64,000 nucleotides of DNA from Mangrovibacterium diazotrophicum (GTDB lineage Bacteria; Bacteroidota; Bacteroidia; Bacteroidales; Prolixibacteraceae): positions 3,893,320 through 3,957,319 of the forward strand of contig NZ_RAPN01000001.1 of the NCBI RefSeq assembly GCF_003610535.1, written 5' to 3'. A model generated the notes under the pieces. The model did not search any database, was not told the origin of the DNA, and saw only the letters and a program-made list of their open reading frames with translations. Position 1 is the first letter of the stretch. Every line of letters starts with the position of its first letter. A program made the position numbers and the translations under genes. Shown piece by piece: positions 18,343 through 27,839 of this stretch.

Positions 18343-20346
18343 TTATTTTTCCGTTTCCGGCGTAAATTTTTCGTGGTAGTCTGTAGAAAGAACACGGAAC
18401 TCGGTTCTTCGGTTGATCGATTTCGCAATTTCCTGTTGCTCGGGTGTTAATCGGTTGATGAATTCTTCCGTCAACTCGTCATTCCGCTTCAGGAAATCGT
18501 ACTGACGAGCCAACTCACGGGTGATCTTTTTCGGCCATGTTTCGCCATAACCTTTTGCCACCAATCGATCCGGATTGATACCCCGTTCAATAAGATAATC
18601 TACGGCTGCCTGTGCCCGCTTTTGTGATAAGTCGAAGTTGAACTTGTCGGAACCAACGTGGTCGGTGTGCGACATAAGCTCGATGGTGATCGTTGGGTTG
18701 GTTTCAAGAATTTGCACCACGCTGTCGAGCGAATGTTTTGAAGCTTCATTCAACTCCCAGGCACCAAAAGCGTAGCTGATGTTTTCAACCTTTATTGGCG
18801 CATCTGTCGGTGTGAGGTACAGGTTCACATGAAAATCTTTACTGTCGGTCAGCCCAATTGTGTTTTCGCGGATTTTGTCATTTAAATAGCCGTCGCGGTA
18901 TGCTGCAAAAACGTACTCGGTTTCGGGATTCAGCTTGAGCTGAAATTTTCCGTCGGTTGCACGCATGCGCAGGTTGGTACCGTCGGTCGCAATCACACGA
19001 ACGCGGGCCCCGTCGATGCGCTGTCCTGTTTCTTTATCGAAGATCTCGCCGGTTATCCGGTACACTTTGGGTGGAAGATAGAAGGAATAAATGTCGTCGC
19101 TTCTCGATCCTTTGCGATTGGAGGAAAACAGTCCGCGCGGATTTTCCTCATGAATGAAGGTCATTCCGAAGTCGTCGCCGGATGAATTAACCGGGACCTG
19201 CAGGTTTTCGATTGTCCATTTACCGTCTTCGTCCTTGGTCGCTTTAAAAATATCAAGTCCGCCCATACCAGGGTGGTAGTCCGACGAAAAATACAGGTTT
19301 CCTTCCCAGTCGACTGAAGGGAACATTTCGTCGCCGGGAGTATTAATTTCTTTGCCTAGATTGACCGGCTTGCCGAAAGTACTTCCTTCGCGGGTAGCCA
19401 TCCAAATGTCGTATCCTCCATAACCGCCGGATTTGTTGGAAGTGAAATAAAGCGTGTTGCCGTCGGGCGAAAAAGCCGGGTGGGCAGCAACCAAACTGTC
19501 GGACGTCAACGGCAGTAAAACCGGTTCGGACCAATTACCACGAGACATGCGTGCCGCGAAAAGGCTCGCACCCAGATCTTTGGTTTTGTCGAAACGGCAA
19601 CGGGTAAAAACCATCAGGTCGCCGTTTGGTGATATGGCCGGAGCCCCTTCATCTTCTTCGGTATTGATAATTCCGCTGTCGTCGATCAGCTCCGGCTCAG
19701 ACCATTTCTGCTTTTGCAGCTGAAATTCCGAGCGGTACAAATCGCCAAAATGCTGGCCGGTGATCGCACTGGTGCGTTTCCCGCTGATGTCGCTTTCCCG
19801 CATCGATGATAAAATAAGTTCGTTGTCGCGGCCGGCGATAAAAGCAGGAGAGTAGTCGCTGAATTTGGAGCTCAGTTCTTTTACCGGAGCAACGATGTAG
19901 CGTGAAGGATTTTCCTCCCATTCCGGAACATAGGTGCAGGCTGCGAGTCCGTTCTGTGCTTGTTGGTCGTCGGGAAACTGTTCCAGGTATTGCTGGTAGT
20001 AAATTTTGGCTTCTTCAAAGTTTTGGTAAGCGCGCAAACACTCGGCGCAGTAAAGCATGGCTTTCGGATCGGGATAGTTTCGGCGGATGGCATTCTTGTA
20101 CCAAATTGATGCCCTGCCGTAGTCCCCCAACTTGCGATAGGCTTCAGCCAATTGAAAAGCCATTTCCATGCGGTGCTGCGGGTTGTTGTCCTTGCGGTAT
20201 GCTTTGCGAAATTTTTCAGCCGACCGGTAATACTCACCCATCTCCACGGAGGTCATTCCCGAGCGATACATTTTTTGAGAAGTACAGGCGCCCAGGATAA
20301 ATACCAAACCAAGAAGAACGAGACGGGTCAATAAAATTCGCTTCAT
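18343..20346 (-). CDS. PorE-like OmpA-family lipoprotein (TPR, PD40 propeller, CRD, OmpA)
   Basis: Outer membrane lipoprotein that likely anchors a complex to peptidoglycan. From the ATG at 20346 (667 residues) there is a lipoprotein signal ending LGAC, TPR repeats at about 35-150 and a PD40/WD40-like beta-propeller at about 165-440 (SPDGNTLYFTSNKSGGYGGY, FPSVDWEGNLYFSSDYHPGM). A carboxypeptidase-regulatory-like domain and a C-terminal OmpA domain (MSHTDHVGSDKFNFDLSQKR) follow. This order matches PorE of the Porphyromonas type IX secretion system. Several paralogues share the layout, so the T9SS role is inference. Confidence 0.88.
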   Translation of the reverse strand: MKRILLTRLVLLGLVFILGACTSQKMYRSGMTSVEMGEYYRSAEKFRKAYRKDNNPQHRMEMAFQLAEAYRKLGDYGRASIWYKNAIRRNYPDPKAMLYCAECLRAYQNFEEAKIYYQQYLEQFPDDQQAQNGLAACTYVPEWEENPSRYIVAPVKELSSKFSDYSPAFIAGRDNELILSSMRESDISGKRTSAITGQHFGDLYRSEFQLQKQKWSEPELIDDSGIINTEEDEGAPAISPNGDLMVFTRCRFDKTKDLGASLFAARMSRGNWSEPVLLPLTSDSLVAAHPAFSPDGNTLYFTSNKSGGYGGYDIWMATREGSTFGKPVNLGKEINTPGDEMFPSVDWEGNLYFSSDYHPGMGGLDIFKATKDEDGKWTIENLQVPVNSSGDDFGMTFIHEENPRGLFSSNRKGSRSDDIYSFYLPPKVYRITGEIFDKETGQRIDGARVRVIATDGTNLRMRATDGKFQLKLNPETEYVFAAYRDGYLNDKIRENTIGLTDSKDFHVNLYLTPTDAPIKVENISYAFGAWELNEASKHSLDSVVQILETNPTITIELMSHTDHVGSDKFNFDLSQKRAQAAVDYLIERGINPDRLVAKGYGETWPKKITRELARQYDFLKRNDELTEEFINRLTPEQQEIAKSINRRTEFRVLSTDYHEKFTPETEK

Positions 20347-20476
20347 GAATAACAGCTGATTAAACGCTAAAGTAAGCATATTTTGTACGTAAGATGAAAC
20401 GCAAATTTCGGAAATAAAGTATCCAACACGTTGGTTTTTATCCCTCGGTGAAAGAGAGTGCCTGTTGGAAATGAAA

Positions 20477-20498
20477 AAGCCCGGCATTTACCGGGCTT
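20477..20498 (-). terminator. Terminator after the M13 peptidase gene
   Basis: Perfect 8-bp GC-rich stem (20477-20484 with 20491-20498), 6-nt loop, followed by five Ts on the minus strand. Confidence 0.8.
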
Positions 20499-20536
20499 CA
20501 CTTTATAGCTTGTTGTAGCTGAATCAGAAATGAATT

Positions 20537-22585
20537 TTACCAGATTTTCACGCGAAGGCTATCGGGTCGCCACATCGCATCGCCTTCTTTTACATTGAAT
20601 GTTTTGTAGAAGGCGTCCATGTCGGCCAGCGGCCCGTTGACGCGGAATTTGGCCGGTGAGTGAACGTCGCTGCGTACCTGGTTGGCAACAGCTTCGGGGC
20701 GCATGTTTAGCATCCAGGCCATGGCATAGCCCAGGAAGAAGCGTTGATCCGGGCTTAGCCCCGCGATGATTTCGTTGGTTTCGTATTGCGGGCGTTTTTG
20801 GAAAGCCTCGTAGCCCATCATGATGCCACCGAGGTCTGCAATGTTTTCGCCTTGGGTCATGTCGCCGTTAATGTGAAGACTGTCGACAGCAACATAGCCG
20901 TCAAATTGTTCCACGATCATTTTGGTTTTGCTGTAAAAACGAATGCTGTCCTCAGGTGTCCACCAGTTGTTAAGGTTTCCCTTTTCGTCGTACTTGCTTC
21001 CCTGGTCATCAAACCCGTGCGTCATTTCGTGTCCAAAGGTTGAGCCTCCGATGATGGCATACAAGATAGCATCGTCGGCCATTTTGCTTTCGTAGCCCGG
21101 CACCATGATGTTGCAACCCGGCACCACAATCTCGTTATTCGATGGATTGTAGTACGCGTTGTAGGTTTGCGGTTGCATGTGCCACTCTTTGCGGTCAACC
21201 GGTTGGCCGTATTTTGAAATGTTGTAGCGGGTGTACCACTCGGAAGCATTCATCACATTCTGTACGTAGGATGAACGGTCGATCTGCAGTGAGCTCAGAT
21301 CTTTCCACTGATCCGGATAACCAACTTTCATGATCATGGCGTCGAGTTTGTGCAAGGCTTTCACCTTGGTTTCCTCTGTCATCCAATCCAGGTTTTTAAT
21401 GCGCTCGGCGTAAACGTCCTTGATCGCATTCCCGATTTCTTCCAATTTTTCCTTAGTTCCTTTCGGTAAATAATCCTCCACATAAACTTGCCCGATCAGA
21501 TCGCCCAACAGGCTGTTTGTGGTTCCTACAACCCGTTTCCATCGCGGGCGAGGTTCTTCGATACCGCGCAGGGTTTTCGAGTAGAAGTTGAAAGAAGTCA
21601 TGAAAGTATGGTCGTCCAGGTAGCTGGCTACTCCGTCCAGAAAATGAAGTTTCAGGTAATCTTTCCAAACCGACAGTGGGTAGCTCTTCAGGTAGCCGTT
21701 CAAGGCAGTCAGGAATTCCGGTTGACCAACGATTACCGTATCAATTTGGGAGAAACCCATTTCAGAACTGAATAGCGTCCAATCCAAATTCGGTGCGAGG
21801 TCGTTCAGTTGTTTAAATGAAAGTTTGGTGTAGTTTTTCAATGGGTCTCGGGTATCCTCGCGTTTACGGGAAGCTTTTGCCAGATCAGTTTCGAGTTTCA
21901 TCACGCTTTCAGCTGCTGCCGACGCTTTTGTGGCGTCGTAGCCCATAATTGTAAACATGCTGTCGATGTAATTCACAAACTCGCTGCGAACCGTTTTTGC
22001 ACGATCATCAGTGGCGAAATAGTAATCACGATCCGGAAGGCTCAATCCTCCCTGGTAAATGTTGACAGCATTTTTGCTGCTGATTTTATCGTCCTGTCCA
22101 ACGTAAATTCCCAACATGGGCGAGGCTGCAGTCAAATGCACGAAGGCCGCTTCTTTAAAAAAAGACTGGAGATCCTGAACCTGGTCAATCTGATCAAGGT
22201 ATTTTTGGACAGGTTCAATTCCGGCGGCGTTCAGGCTGATGCTGTCCATTCCGGTGTAAAACGCGTCGCCGATTTTTTGTTTGGCGCTTCCGGGCTCCGC
22301 TTTGTCGAGCGCAGCCGCTGATTCGCAGATATTGCGGACCTGTGCGTTCACGGTATCCTGGATAATCTGGAAAATGCCATTGTACATTTCGCTGGCAGGG
22401 ATTGGATTTTCTTTGAACCACTTTCCGTTTGCAAACAAAAAGAAGTCGTCACCCGGTGTGATTGTTGAATCGATGTGGGCTGCCAGGGCATCTGGTCCGC
22501 TTTCGGAATCGGCAGTCGGGCGGTTGCAGTCTACCATTGCGATTAAAGCGACAAAGGCCGGCAATAGAAATTTGTAAGTCTTCAT
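20537..22585 (-). CDS. M13-family zinc metallopeptidase (neprilysin/PepO-like) lipoprotein
   Basis: Extracytoplasmic zinc peptidase that cleaves oligopeptides. From the ATG at 22585 (682 residues) the protein starts with a hydrophobic signal followed by Cys20 (IAMVDC), which suggests lipidation. The N-terminal M13 domain has LFANGKWFKENPIPASEM. The catalytic domain has the substrate motif NAYYNPSNNEIVVPG, the zinc helix HEMTHGFDDQG (HExxH) and the third ligand motif ENIADLGG. Length is typical. It is transcribed alone, ending at a strong hairpin. Confidence 0.95.
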   Translation of the reverse strand: MKTYKFLLPAFVALIAMVDCNRPTADSESGPDALAAHIDSTITPGDDFFLFANGKWFKENPIPASEMYNGIFQIIQDTVNAQVRNICESAAALDKAEPGSAKQKIGDAFYTGMDSISLNAAGIEPVQKYLDQIDQVQDLQSFFKEAAFVHLTAASPMLGIYVGQDDKISSKNAVNIYQGGLSLPDRDYYFATDDRAKTVRSEFVNYIDSMFTIMGYDATKASAAAESVMKLETDLAKASRKREDTRDPLKNYTKLSFKQLNDLAPNLDWTLFSSEMGFSQIDTVIVGQPEFLTALNGYLKSYPLSVWKDYLKLHFLDGVASYLDDHTFMTSFNFYSKTLRGIEEPRPRWKRVVGTTNSLLGDLIGQVYVEDYLPKGTKEKLEEIGNAIKDVYAERIKNLDWMTEETKVKALHKLDAMIMKVGYPDQWKDLSSLQIDRSSYVQNVMNASEWYTRYNISKYGQPVDRKEWHMQPQTYNAYYNPSNNEIVVPGCNIMVPGYESKMADDAILYAIIGGSTFGHEMTHGFDDQGSKYDEKGNLNNWWTPEDSIRFYSKTKMIVEQFDGYVAVDSLHINGDMTQGENIADLGGIMMGYEAFQKRPQYETNEIIAGLSPDQRFFLGYAMAWMLNMRPEAVANQVRSDVHSPAKFRVNGPLADMDAFYKTFNVKEGDAMWRPDSLRVKIW

Positions 22586-22710
22586 TTGCAGTATGAATTT
22601 AATTTGTTTCGAATTCAGGGTTGCTATCGTTAGTCGACTCATCGACAGGATTATTACAGAAGTCTCGAAGTAGAAACGAATTTAAGCGATTTTATTTTGT
22701 TTAAAACAAC

Positions 22711-22732
22711 AAACCCTGCAAAAGCAGGGTTT
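22711..22732 (-). terminator. Terminator after the type III glutamine synthetase gene
   Basis: Perfect 9-bp stem (22711-22719 with 22724-22732) with an AAAA loop, followed on the minus strand by a T-rich tract. Confidence 0.8.
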
Positions 22733-22754
22733 GGCTATGATTGGTAATACTCAC

Positions 22755-24944
22755 TTATTTTACGAATAATAGTTCCCGATATTTGGGCAATGGCCAAAGT
22801 TCGTTGTCAACAGCCAACTCCAGTTTGTCGATGTGGTAACGAATATCGTCTAAAAACGGGAAAACTGTTTTTTCGTAAGCCTTGGCTTTTTCGGCTGAGT
22901 TTTCAATGACGTTGGCAACTTTTCGTGCTTCCACCATTTCTTTCACTTTCAATTTGATGGTAGAAATGTGGCTTCCTACTTCGCGAATCAAATCCAGACG
23001 TCCTTCGGCTAAACTCTCAAATTCTTCCGCCGGGAAAAGATCTTTGATGTGTTTGACATTTTCCATCAAGCTGGTTTGATATTGCACGGCTGTTGGCACA
23101 ATGTGGTTGATCGCCAAATCGCCCAGTACGCGAGCCTCAATCTGGACTTTCATGGTGTATTTTTCATACTCCACTTCCGACCGGCTTTCCAGTTCATTTT
23201 TATTTAGTACATCTACTGATTTGAACAAGTCGATTACCGATTGAGTGGTGTAGGCTGAAATGGCCTCGGGTACGCTGCTCACGTTGGTCAGCCCGCGTTT
23301 GGCGGCTTCTTTTATCCATTCTTCACTGTAGCCGTTTCCGTCGAAGCGAATCGGCTTGGTTTCGATAATCAGACGTTTCAGAACCTGGAAGATCGCCTCG
23401 TCTTTTTTCACTCCTTTGTCAATCAAATCATCCACCTCGGTTTTAAACTTGGTCAATTGGGCTGCCATGGCTGTATTAAGTGCGATGAGCGACGCTGCGC
23501 AGTTGGCTGAAGAACCCACGGCGCGGAACTCGAAACGGTTGCCGGTAAACGCGAAAGGCGAAGTGCGGTTGCGGTCGGTTGTGTCCAGAATGATCTCCGG
23601 AATGCGACCGATATTTAATTTTAAAGCTGTTTTTTCGTCCGGCGTCATTTTGCGATCAACGACGGCTTCCTCCATCAGGTCGAGCATTTTGCTTACTTCG
23701 GATCCAAGGAATACCGAGAGAATTGAAGGAGGAGCTTCGTTTGCTCCCAGGCGGTGTGCATTGCCGGCACTGTAAATACTGGCGCGCATCAGATCCTGGT
23801 GGTCATAAACGGCCTTCAGCGTGTTAACCACAAAGGTCAGGAACTGCAGATTTGATTTTGGATTTTTACCCGGTGAATACAGGTTGATTCCGGTGTCGGT
23901 TACCAGCGACCAGTTGTTGTGTTTGCCTGATCCGTTTACGCCGGCAAACGGTTTCTCGTGGAAAAGAACCATGAATTTATGCCGGCGGGCGATCTTTTTC
24001 ATGATGTCCATCAACAGCTGGTTGTGGTCGTTGGCCAGGTTGGCCTCCTCGAAAATCGGAGCTACTTCAAATTGGTTCGGTGCCACCTCATTATGGCGTG
24101 TTTTTACCGGAATTCCCAATTTGTAGGCTTCATTTTCAAGATCCTCCATAAAACGGTAAACCCGTGTCGGAATCGAACTGAAATAGTGATCGTCCAATTG
24201 CTGGTCCTTTGACGAAGCGTGTCCCATGAGTGTGCGGCCGGTCAAAACCAGGTCGGGACGAGCCATGTAAAGGGCTTCGTCAATCAGGAAATATTCTTGT
24301 TCCCAGCCCAGGTTGGCTTGTACTTTTGTAACTGTCTTGTCGAAATACAGGCAAATTTCGGTTGCAGCTTTGTCCACTGCACTTAACGAACGTAGAAATG
24401 GCGTTTTATAATCGAGTGCCTCACCAGTGTATGAAATGAAAACAGTTGGAATACAAAGCGTGCCGTCGACAATGAATGCCGGCGATGAAGCGTCCCAGGC
24501 TGTGTAGCCGCGAGCCTCGAAAGTCTGGCGAATTCCACCGCTTGGGAACGATGAGGCATCCGGCTCCTGTTGTGCAAGTAATTTGCCTGAAAATGCTTCG
24601 ACAACACCACCATCTTCTCCGTGAACGATAAATGCGTCGTGCTTTTCGGCTGTTCCGTCTGTCAACGGATGAAACCAGTGTGTGTAGTGTGTAGCGCCGT
24701 TTTCCGTTGCCCAGGCTTTCATTCCCTGTGCTACCTGGTCGGCCATTTTTCGGTCGATCGGCGCACTGCTATCAATCGCATCGCTGACGGCTTTGTAAGC
24801 TTCGCGCGACAGGTATTTCTTCATTTTCGGGCGGTCGAAAACTTTGACACCGTAGTAGTCGGAAGTCAGGTTGTGTTCCCTGTGTATCTCTATCGGTTTG
24901 CGCGAGAGGACTTCCTCCAACGCTTTAAATCTAAATACAGCCAT
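22755..24944 (-). CDS. glnN: Type III glutamine synthetase
   Basis: ATP-dependent amination of glutamate to glutamine; cytoplasmic dodecamer in the GSIII family first described in Bacteroides. The 729-residue length is diagnostic, since types I and II have about 450 and 350 residues. Typical segments are LGWEQEYFLIDEALYMARPD, HNEVAPNQFEVAPIFEEANL, KPFAGVNGSGKHNNWSL and NRTSPFAFTGNRFEFRAVGS. It is divergent from the ligase-kinase-HAD operon across a 449-nt gap. It is probably the main ammonium-assimilating enzyme, though a type II enzyme lies 4 kb away. Confidence 0.97.
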   Translation of the reverse strand: MAVFRFKALEEVLSRKPIEIHREHNLTSDYYGVKVFDRPKMKKYLSREAYKAVSDAIDSSAPIDRKMADQVAQGMKAWATENGATHYTHWFHPLTDGTAEKHDAFIVHGEDGGVVEAFSGKLLAQQEPDASSFPSGGIRQTFEARGYTAWDASSPAFIVDGTLCIPTVFISYTGEALDYKTPFLRSLSAVDKAATEICLYFDKTVTKVQANLGWEQEYFLIDEALYMARPDLVLTGRTLMGHASSKDQQLDDHYFSSIPTRVYRFMEDLENEAYKLGIPVKTRHNEVAPNQFEVAPIFEEANLANDHNQLLMDIMKKIARRHKFMVLFHEKPFAGVNGSGKHNNWSLVTDTGINLYSPGKNPKSNLQFLTFVVNTLKAVYDHQDLMRASIYSAGNAHRLGANEAPPSILSVFLGSEVSKMLDLMEEAVVDRKMTPDEKTALKLNIGRIPEIILDTTDRNRTSPFAFTGNRFEFRAVGSSANCAASLIALNTAMAAQLTKFKTEVDDLIDKGVKKDEAIFQVLKRLIIETKPIRFDGNGYSEEWIKEAAKRGLTNVSSVPEAISAYTTQSVIDLFKSVDVLNKNELESRSEVEYEKYTMKVQIEARVLGDLAINHIVPTAVQYQTSLMENVKHIKDLFPAEEFESLAEGRLDLIREVGSHISTIKLKVKEMVEARKVANVIENSAEKAKAYEKTVFPFLDDIRYHIDKLELAVDNELWPLPKYRELLFVK

Positions 24945-25393
24945 ATTAGTCTCAGAGGTTAAGTTAAATCAATAATGTCATAAAATGTGGTTTTTGTTGG
25001 TTTCGACATTTCAAACACGCATTGCCTGAAGGTGAACGAAAGATCAACAAACGCAAAATAATCCCGCAAAAATTTTGCACCCCAAAATTAGAGTTTTTAA
25101 TAGATAAACGTCACATTTAGATGTGTTTTGTAAGGTAAAACCGCTTTTTGATTTTAGATCCCTATTATAAAACAACCATACTCTTTCCCGGACCGATTTC
25201 CACCAGAAGGGGGCTTCAGAAAGTTGTCCGGGATTCTGTGCGAAGATGGGTTGAAACGCGTCTCTGGCAGCTTGTGGCGGCCCTTGTTAAGAAAATTCGC
25301 ACGGTGTGCAACATTTCCTCTAACATTGTTTTATTACTTATCGGTTATGCTTAATTTAATATCTTCGTAAATGTAGATGAAAGAAAGTAGCCC
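24945..25393. other. Divergent intergenic region between glnN and the GS-like operon
   Basis: 449 nt without a credible gene. It contains a near-perfect palindrome at 25066-25078 (GCAAAAATTTTGC) and an inverted repeat at 25112-25125 (CACAT-N4-ATGTG). A CAAAATTA at 25083-25090 is the reverse complement of a TAnnTTTG box and could serve glnN. A TATCTTCG at 25360-25367 lies just before the operon. Short open frames here look random. Confidence 0.5.
25360..25367 (+). promoter_or_regulatory. Possible -7 box of the GS-like/kinase/HAD operon
   Basis: TATCTTCG, one mismatch from TAnnTTTG, 27 nt before the ATG. No convincing -33 element is present. Confidence 0.3.
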
Positions 25394-26746
25394 ATGGGAA
25401 GAAACGAAATAGTCAAGAAGTTAGAGGAAGCGGGACATCGAAAGATCAGATTTGCGATATGTGATATTGACGGAATCCTTCGCTCGAAAACCCTTCTTTT
25501 GGATAAATTTATCGAAATAACTGAAAAGCAAACCGGGTTTTGCGACGTTGTTTTTGGCTGGGACAGCAGCGACGTTTGTTATGATAATGTTGAATTGACC
25601 GGTTGGCATACCGGTTACCCTGATAAAAAAGCAAGTATTGATTTAACGACTTACCGAAACGTTCCGTGGGATAATAATATCCCCTATTTTTTGGGCGATT
25701 TCGGTCAGGATGAATCCAATCCAGCCTGCCCGCGAACGTTGCTGAAAAAGATACGCAACCAGGCGACAGAAATGGGATATTCCGCCATTTTTGCCGCTGA
25801 ATTTGAATGGTTCAACTTTTTGACTACGCCCAATGAACTGGCTGCTGACAAATTTCACACCTTGGAGCCGATCTCTCCGGGCATGTTTGGTTATTCGCAA
25901 TTGCGTCCGTCACTCAACCGGGAATATTTCAATGAACTATTCGATTTGTTAAGCCAGTTCCGAATTCCGTTGGAAGCTCTTCATACCGAAACGGGCCCCG
26001 GTGTTTACGAAGCTGCTATTCGTTACGACGATATTTTGCAGGCAGCCGATAAGGCGACACTGTTTAAGACAGCCGTTAAAGAAATAGCTTACCGACATGG
26101 GATTGTGGCCACATTTATGGCAAAGTGGAACGAAAATTTGCCGGGTTGCAGCGGACATATCCATCAGAGTATTTGGAGTAATGATCAGAGTAAAAACCTG
26201 TTTTATTCGGGCGACAAAGCGAAGCCGATGAGCAGCATGATGGAAAGCTATTTGGCAGGATTGCTTTATTGTTTGCCAGAGGTGTTACCCATGTACGCAC
26301 CAACCATCAACAGCTACAAGCGTTTGCGCGATGGTGCCTGGGCGCCGACAACCGTCACCTGGGGCCACGATAACCGCACAACAGCTGTTCGCGTTTTGAA
26401 TGGTGATGCAAAATCAACACGTTTGGAAATGAGGGTGCCCGGCTCCGATATCAATCCGTACCTGGCTATGGCCGCCTCGCTGGCATCGGGATTGTATGGT
26501 GTGCGCAACGGATTGAAGTTGGACACGCCTGCGATTGTTGGTAATGCCTATGCGAATCGCGAAGTGACAAAACTACCTTCGAACCTGCTGGATGCCACGC
26601 GCCAAATGGAACAGTCTAAATTAGCAAACGAGCTGTTTGGAGAGGGCTTCACCAATCACTTCACAAAGACAAGGGAGTGGGAGTGGCGCGAGTTTGGCAA
26701 GGCCGTGACCGATTGGGAGTTGAAACGTTATTTTGAGATTATTTAG
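25394..26746 (+). CDS. Glutamine-synthetase-family ligase (FluG/PuuA-like, probable gamma-glutamyl-amide synthetase)
   Basis: ATP-dependent ligase with the type I glutamine synthetase fold, 450 residues. Metal and substrate residues are kept: E136/E138 (AEFEWF), E199/E206 (TETGPGVYE), H255/H257 (GCSGHIHQS), R310, R328 (DNRTT) and E345/R347 (RLEMR). The flap Glu that handles ammonium (Glu327 in Salmonella GlnA, in EAP) is replaced by Trp316 in GAWAPT, as in FluG- and PuuA-type enzymes that use amines. It should therefore make a gamma-glutamyl amide rather than glutamine. It is the first gene of a three-gene operon; the actual amine is unknown. Confidence 0.85.
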   Translation: MGRNEIVKKLEEAGHRKIRFAICDIDGILRSKTLLLDKFIEITEKQTGFCDVVFGWDSSDVCYDNVELTGWHTGYPDKKASIDLTTYRNVPWDNNIPYFLGDFGQDESNPACPRTLLKKIRNQATEMGYSAIFAAEFEWFNFLTTPNELAADKFHTLEPISPGMFGYSQLRPSLNREYFNELFDLLSQFRIPLEALHTETGPGVYEAAIRYDDILQAADKATLFKTAVKEIAYRHGIVATFMAKWNENLPGCSGHIHQSIWSNDQSKNLFYSGDKAKPMSSMMESYLAGLLYCLPEVLPMYAPTINSYKRLRDGAWAPTTVTWGHDNRTTAVRVLNGDAKSTRLEMRVPGSDINPYLAMAASLASGLYGVRNGLKLDTPAIVGNAYANREVTKLPSNLLDATRQMEQSKLANELFGEGFTNHFTKTREWEWREFGKAVTDWELKRYFEII

Positions 26747-26757
26747 AAAAAGAGCAG

Positions 26758-27837
26758 ATGGAGCGAGTGATTCGCAGACCTTTAAAACGAAAAATGGAGA
26801 AGCTGGACAATTATCATATTATAAGGCAAGCTTGGAGAGAATTTGACGACCGGCACGAGATCAAAGGAATTTTTGATGTGAGTGCACACGTGTCGACAAA
26901 TTCGGTGTATAAAGTTTCTTTTTACAACCGGCAGCCAGTGTTCGCCAAGTTATCCGATTACGGGAAGTTTGAGCATTTCAAAGAAGACCACGTCATCATC
27001 AATAATTTGGCTAATAACCTGGAAATTCCGTACGAGACCTTTCTGGCGCAATCGCTGGAGAAACGCAACGACCTGTACATTTATCGCTATTACTCGCAGG
27101 ATCATTGTGCCTGGGTTGTTTTTTACAATCCAATCAAGGTGAAGAATAAATTGCCACGACGGCTGGAGGATCGGCATGTGAAGAAAATGGGGCGCGAGTT
27201 GGCTCGTTTTCATAAAGCTTGTTACAACATCAGCGCGCAACTGCCGATCGCGTCAAAAAGCGTGGTAACGGATATTCACCAGCTGACGAAAACCATCCGC
27301 GAGCAAAAATTCTGTGCGACACAGGCGCAAAAGGATTTAATTCTGAAACAATGCGACGTCTTTCTGAATAACGCCGATCATTACAATTATATGACCGAGA
27401 TAGAAATTATCCCGGTATTTGTTGACTGGAACATCGGGAACTTCTCGGTTACGCCTGAGGGGAAATTTTATTCTCGCTGGGATTACGACTGGTTCCGCAT
27501 GTCGTCGCGGGTGATGGATTTTTACTTTTTCAGCCGCGTTTGTTCCGATATTGGTGATCGCACGGTTTTCAGCTATGTCGTTGATACCTTAATGGAAGAG
27601 CGATTCATTACCTTTTTGAAGGAGTACCACAAAATTTACCCGCTCACCGAACCGGAAGTTCGGTTGATTGAGGAGTGTTACCGCTTTTTCATTTTGAATT
27701 ACGTAATTAAGGACGGACCATACTTTTTCCAAGAATCATACTCTCGCAAATTGCAAAAAGAAGCCTATGAGGTCTATTTGCCGAGAATAGAATCCAACTT
27801 TCAGGCTGAAAAATTGCTGCGCGCTTTAAAGCTATAA
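26758..27837 (+). CDS. APH-fold small-molecule kinase (phosphotransferase family)
   Basis: 359-residue protein with the aminoglycoside phosphotransferase/choline kinase fold. Visible elements are a candidate ATP-binding Lys64 (VFAKL), the Brenner motif variant FVDWNIGN at 221-228 with catalytic Asp223 and Asn228 (the usual leading His is absent), and the metal-binding WDYDW at 241-245. It starts 11 nt after the ligase gene and ends 2 nt before the HAD gene, so it is surely co-transcribed. It probably phosphorylates a hydroxyl on a small metabolite, perhaps the ligase substrate or product; that is inference. An internal ATG at 26794 is an alternative start. Confidence 0.8.
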   Translation: MERVIRRPLKRKMEKLDNYHIIRQAWREFDDRHEIKGIFDVSAHVSTNSVYKVSFYNRQPVFAKLSDYGKFEHFKEDHVIINNLANNLEIPYETFLAQSLEKRNDLYIYRYYSQDHCAWVVFYNPIKVKNKLPRRLEDRHVKKMGRELARFHKACYNISAQLPIASKSVVTDIHQLTKTIREQKFCATQAQKDLILKQCDVFLNNADHYNYMTEIEIIPVFVDWNIGNFSVTPEGKFYSRWDYDWFRMSSRVMDFYFFSRVCSDIGDRTVFSYVVDTLMEERFITFLKEYHKIYPLTEPEVRLIEECYRFFILNYVIKDGPYFFQESYSRKLQKEAYEVYLPRIESNFQAEKLLRALKL

Positions 27838-27839
27838 TT

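Noticed and set aside
25148-25354. 68-residue open frame in the glnN/GS-like operon gap
   Set aside because: Composition looks random, it has a non-ATG-like context and matches no family I know; the region is better explained as regulatory DNA.
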